From Cyclospora cayetanensis (lineage: Eukaryota > Apicomplexa > Conoidasida > Eucoccidiorida > Eimeriidae), in assembly GCF_002999335.1 (NCBI RefSeq), contig NW_020312768.1, positions 62,001 through 126,000 of the forward strand: DNA of 64,000 bases, given 5' to 3'. Shown in pieces: positions 55,408 through 64,000 of this stretch. The translations under genes were made by a program, and so were the position numbers. The notes beneath the pieces are model-generated. The model searched no databases, had not been told where the DNA came from, and was given only the letters and a program-made list of their open reading frames with translations. Every line of letters starts with the position of its first letter. The first letter of the stretch is position 1.

Positions 55408-58400
55408 TTAGCGCTGCCGCATATATATATATGTAGTCCGAGCTGCTGCCGGCAAAAGCGTTTTCTGGGCGGTATTATTCTTGCTGCTGGTGATTTCGGG
55501 AGGCGGGGGAAGGAGAGGAGGAAGGGGGTTCCAGTCGGTTTTTCTTGCTGTGCGAGCGAGCGCCGTCATGGTATTCTGCTGCGCTTGCCGCTGCTGTCGC
55601 TCCACTGGCGAGACGACCTTCGCTGCAGCTCTAAGTCTGGCGCTCCTAGCTCTGCAGCAGCCGCAAGAAGAGGCTGTTGAGAGGCCTGGCATGAAAGAGG
55701 TGCACCGAGCCTCTAGTACAGGCTGCGTGCAGGTGTCTCGACACAAGATCTGCGACTTGGGGCTTCACACGTACCTCGAGTTTCTGGCGACCTCTTCTGC
55801 AGTTGGTTTCAAGTAATTCTGAGGGGAGGCACATGAGGCGAGCGCAGGAAATGGTGGCAGAGCCGAGAGAGCGTAGTCAGAGTAGGGAGAAAAAGAAGCG
55901 TCTTCTCTAGCAGCACGGAAGGCGGCTTAGCCGGGCATGGGCACCCCGCAAGGTGCCTGTTGCAGACGCAAAGGCTGAGACAGAGATAAGCGCTTGAAAT
56001 TCATCGAAAGACGTAGTGGCGCGAAGCCGGAGGAGCTCGCAGAACTGAGCGGCGCAAGCGGCGTATCGAGGGGAGCCACCGACAGGCAAGCAGATGCAGG
56101 GGATAGGTAGATAGACTTCTGGCTGATGATGCGGAAAAGTGGCAGCAGCAGCACCAGCTTGCCTTAAAAAGGGGTCGCCATGCCGCTTGTCGGTAGCCAG
56201 ACGCATCGTCACCAATCGCCCTCGGTCCCTTCCAGCCCTTCCTAAGAGGATCGTCTACTAGCGGCTGGGCGGCTGCTGCCGTTGCTGATGCCCCCTGCAA
56301 TTTGTTTTTTTGGAAGGCAGTTGCTACAATCTTGTCCTCGATGGAGTGGAAGGAGAGCACCACCAGGCGCCCTCCAGGCAGCAGGAGCTGCAGCGCTTGC
56401 GTCAGCAGCTGCTGCAGCGCCAGCGTCTCCTCATTAATGTACATCCGTAGAGCCTGTGGCAGTGGACAAGGGCAGCGAGGGAGGGTTGACAGCACACAAA
56501 GGTACCGGGGTAGAACGATGGCGAGAAGCCGTCTGCTTCGCTATGAGACTTGACAGACAGCGCGTCCAACAAGAAGCACTGCCGCAGCGGCGCATCACTG
56601 TGACAGCACAAAATCTAGATGTGATCAGCAGGCGAGGTCGCAGGGACTGACGGCGAGAGGCGTGCGCGTACAGGAACAGTACGACTATACACCCTCGAAG
56701 TGCAAAGAAAAACATGGAAAAGGCGTTATTTCGTAAGGTCGGCGGTGCCCGCCAAAGTGGGGAAGCGAAGCGCCTAGCAGCGAACTGGGCTCAAACAAGC
56801 GTAAATGAGGCTTTTTAAGACGCAGCTCACTTGAAACACGCGCGAGAGGATGCGCTTCTTTTGCGAGTGAGGGACCAATGGTGCGCAGCTGCACACTACA
56901 TCTACGAGATCCGGAATACGCATTTCCTGCTGTTGCTGTTGCTGCTGCTGCTGCTGCTGGCGAAGAAGGGCTGCAGCAATGCGCTTCGCTAAGGGCTCCT
57001 CCCCCAGCTGCCACAGGATTCGCTGCAGCAGTGGTCCGCTCGCGTGCTGCAACAACTGTAGCAAAGTTCACAAGAGCAGCAGTGAAGACATCGATCCAAC
57101 TGCACGAAAGATTTATAACAGAGAGTAGCACGCACAGACACACAAGCACAGACAGACACAAACAAGCACAGGCAGACGCGCACATCACACAGCTCATACA
57201 CGTACATTTACATGCATGTACATACATTTACATCAGCGAGTGCGCACACACACACAGCTACATACACAAACACACCTACACAGACATGCATACATATATA
57301 TACATATACATACAGCTACGTACACATGCCTACACACCTACCTGCCTACATATATGTGCTGTCTTCTGAATGTACATATATATATAAAATAGCACATATA
57401 CTCACACAACACAACACATAGACCCATACAACACATACTACATACACATTATATATGTGAAGAGCAAGCTCGTGTTCTCACCTCTGCAGGGGAAGGCTGA
57501 GCGATGGCGTTCTCCACCGACTTTTGGTGTACGTACACCTGGCTGCACCTGCTGGTGTCCATGGGTAGGGGGTGGTAGAACTGCAGCAGCAGGGGGCCCC
57601 TCAGTCTGTGGCTGAATCCGCGCTGAACGGCATCCAGTTGGTGAGAGGACACCCCCAAGTCCGCTATGATCCTGAGGCGGACAGAAAGTGCAGCAGCGGC
57701 AGAAACAAGGCGATGCGTTTCCCCTGTATTTTCAGGCGTATACAGCGTGAGAGACGCATGCATGCATCCTTGCCAGCAGGAGCGGCGGCATAAGGATAAG
57801 CCGTAGTACCCGTCAACCGATCCATTGGTGTCCTTGCCCAAAGCTGTGTTAACAAGCTCTCTCAAAAACTTGAAGTTTCCCTGCACAAAGTGGATACCAG
57901 GGCCCCTTTTAGCCACGAGGGCCCCCGTAGACTTCTTCTCCTTATAAGAGGCTTCGCAGCAGGCCCCTTCAGGCCCGCCGCCACACAGAGAACACAGACG
58001 AGCGTGTGCAGCTGCAATAGCCTCGCCATCAATATCGCAGCACACAAGTGTGTCCTGCAAAACACAGCGTAGGAAAAACAGAAAAGCACAGCTGCTTTAC
58101 AGCAGCTTCAGAGCTGCTTGACAGCTGCTTGACAGCTGCTTCGGAGCTGCTTGACAGCTGCTTGACAGCTGCTTCAGAGCTGCTTTAGGGCTGCTTTACA
58201 GCAGCTTCAGAGCTGCTTTAGAGCTGCTTCACAGCCGCTTCAGAGCTGCTTTAGAGCTGCGTTTAAGAAGGCCAGTCACATATGTTTGTCGATGGCGCTT
58301 GCCGTCAGGAGTGCTGCCCCTCCGTCAATCCCGTAGGCTTTTCCGTAAAAGGACGCGTGGACAGATTCCCAGGAGGCCCCTGACGAGACAATCGGCAGTA

Positions 58401-59002
58401 CATACCTGTGCTGTCAGTCTCTTCACGATGCATGCAGCGTGCCCACCGCCACCCACTGTGCAGTCGATAAAAAGTCGGGGTTGGGGAGCCTGCTGCTTCG
58501 GCTTTTCTGAGGACGACAGTTCCCCCAAGAGTGGCTTGGATAGGTCCTCCCCGAAGAGCACGTCTAGACACTCTTCGAGCATCACTGGAGTGTGGAAGCG
58601 CTTCCCCGCTTCCTCTTCCTGCTGATGCCGCTTTTGCCCGCCCTGAGAAGCCATTTCTGAGCCAAGCGCTGTAGTCGAGCGCCTTCGTGTCTGAGAGAAG
58701 CACGCGAGGCCCCCTGCTCCTTCCAGGGAGCACTGCCCACATGCGACTGCACTTCTTGAGGCGGTCCAAGCCGGGGGGGCAGCAAAGGCAGACGAGCACC
58801 TGGATTTCCAGGCATGAATTCCTTGCAGGTGTCTTTGGCTAGGCCTCCTCGGCTCTGCGCTTGGGAGCAATGCTGCCTCGCGTGGGCAACCGCACAGTAA
58901 CACGAGCAGAGTCGGCAGCAGGAGATTCAGGCTGAACCGCAGGCGCCTCTCTCCGCCGCCTGTAGGGCCCTCTCGAGGAGCCAGCCCCCTCGTGAACCCC
59001 AT
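55408..59002 (-). CDS. 16S rRNA (cytosine-N4) methyltransferase RsmH/MraW, probably apicoplast
   Basis: RsmH uses S-adenosylmethionine to methylate the base equivalent to C1402 of bacterial 16S rRNA. Exons: 59002-58406, 58054-57810, 57671-57482, 57055-56831, 56453 to about 56220 (3' boundary unresolved), 55818-55775, 55651-55408. Motifs in order: [33 protein letters not shown] (AdoMet loop); [32 protein letters not shown] with [67 protein letters not shown]. Phase agrees at every junction except 5-6. The conserved GPLDMRMD appears as [14 protein letters not shown], an insertion. The N-terminus has a signal-type hydrophobic core ([14 protein letters not shown], about residues 27-40) followed by a Ser/Arg/Ala-rich stretch before the catalytic domain, as in apicoplast leaders. 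Intron 1 carries a 12-bp repeat. The enzyme is of bacterial type; plastid origin is inference. Confidence 0.92.
58083..58265. repeat. 12-bp repeat (AGCTGCTTNACA)n in RsmH intron 1
   Basis: About 15 degenerate copies of AGCTGCTTGACA / AGCTGCTTCAGA / AGCTGCTTTAGA between the exon 1 donor (58405) and the exon 2 acceptor (58055). Purely intronic. Confidence 0.9.
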
Positions 59003-60853
59003 GCCGTACCTGCGAGGGGGTTGGTCCAGCGAGCCGTTTCATGGATGACGTGCTAGCTCATCATACAGGGAACCTCGGAAACCTCTTGCTCGTGGCATTC
59101 TCGATACATTCTCCATAACATAGAGAGAGAAACGGACGATCTGTCTGGGTTCAAGACACAGCCTAATCTCCACAGGCCTCTGTTCTGGATTTGGCAATCG
59201 AGGCCCTGTACAGCTGTGCTGCGTTCGGGGAGGGGGGCCCTCTTCGCCCAATGAGCAACAGATTCGTTTCAATAGCCGGCATGGGTATTGATTTTTCTTT
59301 GTTCAGAGGGTATAGGTGTGGGGGATTATGTAGAGGGGGCGGAGGGGGAGGGGGAGGGGGCCTCCTCGGTGCTTGGGGGCTTCTTACCAACCTGAATGCT
59401 CTGCTTGCTCGAGTCTCATCGATCCCTTGCAGGGGGCCTCCGCGTGTGTCTTTCCCTCAGGCTTATGCAGCTTCCTAAACAATGAAATAGCGGTCGCTTT
59501 ACAAGCAGGAGAGTTGCATTGAGAACGATCTAGTGAGCAGGATCCGAACTTCTTACGCCGACATCCTCCGCGAAGGGCCCAGAGAACGCAGAGGTGACCC
59601 TACGCGCTGCAGCATTGATGCTCCCCTCTCCCATAGCCGTAGTTTTCTGCTTCCAAAACTGGCATAATACGCCAACTCGAGAGAGTCCCCCGAGAGTCTA
59701 CAGAAAAATAACCACGGGATACTTGTGTGCATCTTGTTATACACGGCCACGTTCGCGGGAGGAGATCTTAACGTGTGGCTCTGCTGCTTCCCCCTAATCA
59801 AAGCTGCTGCTGCTGATGCTGCTGTTATCAGAACCCATGGTAGCCAGCATCGCGCCTGCAGTAGCTACCTCTCTGCCTTCTACGCTACTGCCAACCCTAC
59901 TGCTGCCAGGTCCGCCCTCCCTTGCCTATGCCCGTTTCTGTCACCGCCCCTCACACGACCCCGTCTGCCTTTCCCGGTTCCGCTTTTCATTTCACTTCTG
60001 TCGTGACTGGCGACAGGATCGCTTCCGCGTTTGTCAAAAGAAGGGGAATCTCGTTGCTCTTGCTTACACCTCTCCGTAGCTCTTCCCAAGCACTATCTCC
60101 GAGTCTCTCTCTGTGCCTCTCTCTGGGCCGCTTGCTGTTGCGCAGCCGCAAGGCGATGCATCCACTGTATTCCTAGCCGAATACTGCGTGCGAGACGCAC
60201 ACGCGCTTCCTCACGCCTCTTCCACCCGGGTCCCCGCTTCTCACCCTCCCCCTAGCTCTCACAGTCAACAGGTGGCCCTTTGCACCCCCCTCCTCAAACA
60301 AGAGCGCCTGCTCCTCTACGCACTGTGGCACTGCAGACTATGTCATCGTTTAAGGAGTCTACTGGTGCGCTGATTACGAAGGCCTGAATCTCTGCACCAT
60401 CGAGAGACTGGGGTTCCCTCGCGGCAGGGAATTCGCATGCGTTTTTGCAACATCGCTTTCCATACTAAGGGCCAGCGCCAGTACAAGCGAATAAACGGCC
60501 AGAAAGCTAACGCGGTCCTCTTTAGCGCTCCGTAGTGCCCTCACGTTTGCACCAAGGTTCTTAGTGCAGTCCGTGCGAAGCCCAAGCTCATTGATCGAAC
60601 TCAGATTCTTTCCGAAAACTAGCGATCAGCGCCCCTCTAGAAGGCCATCAACGGCTTCTGCATGTGCGCTTGCTGCTGCCGCGGTAGCCGCGGTAGCCGC
60701 GGTAGCCGCCTTGGCCTTTGCACCTGTCGAGCTAGCTGGTTAGACAGCACCTAATGCGCACTGCTCGTGTGCCCTGCGACTGGAACGTGAAGCTGTCCTG
60801 GCTTCAAAATGCTATAGCCTTGCGCATAGATAAGGCTGTACGCCTACTTGCGC
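59003..60853. other. Intergenic, no gene seen
   Basis: RsmH 5' flank and 3' flank of the next gene. A GGGGGA purine run lies at 59337-59363 and a short GCGGTAGCC triplication at 60683-60710. The ORFs present do not look protein-coding. Confidence 0.5.
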
Positions 60854-63800
60854 CTACCTTACGACTTCGTTCCGCAGAACAGACACGGGCGTCTTCTCCC
60901 TCGAGTCAGAGGTGGTCTCTGTTGTTTGCTCGTCCGTCTCGTCTTCTGTATCAAGGTTGTTCTCATCGCTACGATGCTGCTGCTGCTGGTGCTGCTGCTG
61001 CTGGTGCTGCTGCTCCTGCTCCAGCGGTTCCTGTCCCTGCTCGCCCTCCGGTGCCTGCTGGTACTGTCGTTCCCGCAGCCTCTGATTCTGCTGCATCTGC
61101 TGCTCTCCCTGTTGCTGTGGTGTACGTGCTGCGGCTTCATACAAAGGGAAAGCGTTCTGGTCCCATGCGGAGCTGCTGCTGGCGTCCTGTGCAGCGCGTT
61201 TGCTGATTCCTGTTGCTGTTGCTTCCCCGAGATTGGCCTTAAGAACCCCGGTAGCTGGAAGGCTTTCCTGTTGAATGAGTGAATCGTTCGCGGCCGTCCC
61301 CTTCCGAGTGGACTCTGCTGCATGAGCTTCATAGCAGACAGGCTGCTGAGCGTCTGAAGGCGCGTGCGAGCATGGCACCATGTGGGAATGGGGTGCTCTG
61401 CCGTCACCATTGTCGAGGCAGAAGCCTCCTAGTTCGGTACGGAGGGGCCTTAAGGAGCCGTCCAGGAGCCGTTGGTTCAGAGCTTCTCCCATTTCCCACT
61501 CGCCCTCGTCCTGCTTGACGAGGGCGAGCAAGGCCTTATCTATTGCTGCTGATGCAGCCGCGAAGCAACAGCAGGCTGCAGCAATGAAGGGACTGCCGCC
61601 AAGAAGCCACACAGCGGCTCGCAGATGCAGCAGTGGTAGCAGGAGCAGGCCGCATAACGAGCAGAAAACGAGACCATCCACCCACATGCACACGTGCAAC
61701 AGAAGCGCCCGCAGAAGTGGCTGCCGTTGATTGCCCGTTCGTTGTCGCAGGAGGCGCAGCGCATTACCGATCACGTTGCGTGTCTCGGCTCCACCGCTTT
61801 GACTTGCTTCTGGCGTATCCCGAGTCGTCGTTGGCAGAGAGGGGAGGCCGTCAAGGCATCCGACTGGAGCAGATACGCAGAAGCAGCAGCAGCAGCAGCG
61901 GCGTCGGCGTCCTTACGCCTCTAGCACCTACTACAGATGCAAAGGTGCACTGTTTCGGTGAGCTGACACACGAATTCAAAGAACCTCTCCTGCTGAGCCT
62001 GTGTAGCGCCCTCCCCCCCAAAGCACTGGTTTCGCAGCGTACGAAGGCTGCAAGCAAGCAAGCAGCAACCCCCTCCTGCCCCCTTTCCCCCAACACCATT
62101 AAAGGCACAAGGAAGAAAGGCGCTTCCACGGCATGCAGGAAGCCTCACCATCGGGCAGTCCATAGAAGTTTGGGGCTTTCAGCGCTGCACGGAAGAAGGG
62201 TTTCACCATATCTTTGTAGCTGCCACAGCTGTCGCTGGTGTCATCTCCCGCAAGGACGTATTCATCGCTCCTCTCGCCACTGCTGCTGGAAGCTCGACTA
62301 CCCCAGTCCGCTAGGGAGTTTTTGATGAAGCTCCGGAAGGCAGCAGCCGCAGGCACAGCGACGAGGGCTGCCGCAGGCGTGTAGCAGCCTCCCATCCACA
62401 GGAGCAGCAACACCCACGCCTCAGAGGCACAGAGGCAGAACACATAGTTCGCTGCTCGCTGCTGGTGCTGCTGCTGCATGCCGTAGGAATCCACGCCATA
62501 CCGATAAACGTTTTCGCGCTCTGTGAGAGGGACAGCACCAGCAGTTGCGCCGGCAGGAGTCGCAATCGCACCACTAAGCCTACAGGACTGGCAGAGGCAG
62601 AAGCTTTAGGAGCCTTAAAGGCAGGAATCATGGTGGCAGCAGCCTTTATTCGAACCAACAACACCGTACGGTAGGCAGCAAAGGCTTCCCTAAGGAGCCA
62701 GAGAGACAGGCTCAAGAGGATGCCGGCCAGGGGGGCCCTTAGTAACAACAAAAATCTGTTGTCTGCTGCAACAGAAGCCGTCAGCCCGTGGGGTATCTGA
62801 AGTGACAGCACTACGGCGAGACTTAGGAGAAAGCTGGCGCCTGCATCACAGCCGTAGCAGGAGCAGCCAGTGCAAGCATGCTAATCAAAGGGTTCAATTT
62901 GTTCTAGAAAATCAGGTGTCTATTCATCAGCCTCTCAGTAGGCCCTGCTGGTATTGGTGCCCCCCTTGGCTCTACGAGGGGATGCCCCCAGCGGTGTCTC
63001 CTCTACGAAAGACAGAGCGATCGGAACCTTCGCATTACCTCCTCCCGCAAAACCTCCCTTGAGGACCTTACCAATAAGGCTGTGCAGGATCAGCTTTAGA
63101 ATCTTCTCTCCATAAGGCTTGTACTGGAGGAGAGCTGCGGCAGCCTCAATGGGCCCTTCCTGCTGCAGTTGCTTGATGATGTGCCGAAGCGCCACTTTGC
63201 CGCTGCTTCCTGAAGCAGTCTCACGACATAAAAGAGCAACACCTGCATCAACTAATCGTTTCAAAAACAAGGAAGCTTAGATTATTGGACCAAATACCTT
63301 TTCTCATGTAATGGCGGCGGCCACCCAGAGCTTTCCCTCCGTGCAAGTCTATTTGCCTCTTGGAGTGTATATACATCCACATCCTGTGCCATTAGGTACT
63401 TGTGTCTGGCTATCTTTAACAAGAACTCCGTAGGTAGGGTGTCCTCCCTGCTTGAACCACGCTTTTCTCGCCCCCACACTGTCTGTTTCTCCATATGTTT
63501 GCTCCTTGCACACCCACTACTGCCCTTCCCCTCTGTTCCTCCCTTTTGCTGAAGGGCACCCTCCCCTTCCCTTCCCGCGTTCATTCTGTCTCTTTGTGTA
63601 CTTCTGCCCTTGCTGTACTTCGTGTGTCTCTACCCTTGGCTATTTAGGTTCTTTCCACCTGCGCATATAAGTCTGAAACGCAGTGGCTCCCTGCCCCTCT
63701 GCCCTCCCTCGCTCCGCCTCTTTCCAAGGCTTACCGCTTTCTGACGCGGCATCAACGCGTCTGCACCGCTCTTCCGCGTCGAGTTCAAGTGAGTTTCCGC

Positions 63801-63879
63801 CGACTAAGGGACCTTCTGGGAGGGTCCATGCCCCTACGTAGGAGGAAGGCCCCTCAAGTACTCCTTGAGGGGCCTCCAT
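60854..63879 (-). CDS. Polytopic membrane protein of unknown function, multi-exon
   Basis: Likely start ATG 63879 (MEAPQGVLEGPSSYVGAW); exon 1 ends at 63735 with a GTAAGC donor. Further coding pieces: LPTEFLLKIARHKYLMAQDV and VYTLQEANRLARRES ending at a GTATTT donor near 63300; SGKVALRHIIKQLQQEGP and YGEKILKLILHSLIG, donor GTAAGG near 63075; FLLLLRAPLAGILLSLSLWL then AFAAYRTVLLV (about 62790-62600); ENVYRYGVDSYGMQQQHQQR with EAWVLLLLWMGGCYTPAAAL (after a CTCTCACAG acceptor near 62528); and a last exon ending at 60854 with two more hydrophobic segments (LVFCSLCGLLLLPLLHL, SPFIAAACCCFAAAS) and an acidic, Gln-rich tail. At least four to five membrane helices. Not all exon borders agree in phase, so only the pieces are certain. 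No family recognised; the next gene upstream lies beyond the window. Confidence 0.5.
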
Positions 63880-64000
63880 ACTCTGCAGGACGAAGCCACG
63901 GAAATGTGAAGCAGCAAGCACGCGCGCTGGAAAACACGGCGCGGACACCCAGAAGACAGAACTGGCACAATAGATAATGGTAAGACAGATTGTAATGGCA

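Overview
The window looks like nuclear DNA of an apicomplexan coccidian, most probably an Eimeria species. Genes are intron-rich. Both exons and introns are full of CAG/CTG trinucleotide tracts that give poly-Gln, poly-Ala and poly-Ser runs, the homopolymeric amino-acid repeats known from Eimeria. Long blocks without such repeats alternate with repeat-rich gene blocks, as described for E. tenella chromosome 1. One gene has an apparent signal-plus-transit leader, consistent with an apicoplast. The species cannot be fixed from the sequence alone.

Layout, left to right. A coiled-coil protein of unknown function runs off the left edge on the minus strand (1-1557). A plus-strand protein with a membrane anchor, faintly Tim21/Coa1-like, follows (2205-3449). 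A repeat-poor block (3.5-7.1 kb) holds an isolated tRNA-Lys(CTT). Next come VPS41, a HOPS subunit with beta-propeller, clathrin-type helical repeat and RING (minus, 7.1-13.6 kb); a second repeat-poor block (13.6-18.6 kb); a 1,872-residue orphan ORF (minus, 18.9-24.5 kb); a small hypothetical ORF (26.6-27.1 kb); and NOP53, a 60S ribosome-biogenesis factor cut into about eleven short exons (minus, 29.4-32.5 kb). A coilin-like protein that also carries a C-terminal La motif (minus, 34.3-37.0 kb) lies head-to-head with a UCH-L3 type ubiquitin hydrolase (plus, 37.6-39.4 kb). After a GT-repeat block and a partly resolved small gene (42.6-43.7 kb) comes a complete 15-exon copper P-type ATPase (plus, 44.9-54.9 kb), then an RsmH/MraW 16S rRNA methyltransferase, probably of the apicoplast (minus, 55.4-59.0 kb), and a polytopic membrane protein (minus, 60.9-63.9 kb).

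Exon models for VPS41, NOP53, UCHL3 and the copper ATPase were built by hand from splice sites, reading phase and family motifs. They close in frame: 1939, about 424, 252 and 1493 residues. RsmH is in frame except for one unresolved junction. The genes do not form a pathway; they are housekeeping functions (membrane traffic, ribosome and snRNP biogenesis, ubiquitin, copper, organelle translation).

The most unusual points are the coilin plus La-motif protein, a metallothionein-like cysteine cluster inside the nucleotide-binding domain of the copper ATPase, an RsmH whose conserved GPLDMRM motif is interrupted, a GC-AG intron just before the catalytic cysteine of UCHL3, and recurring GGGGCCCC palindromes in both exons and intergenic DNA.
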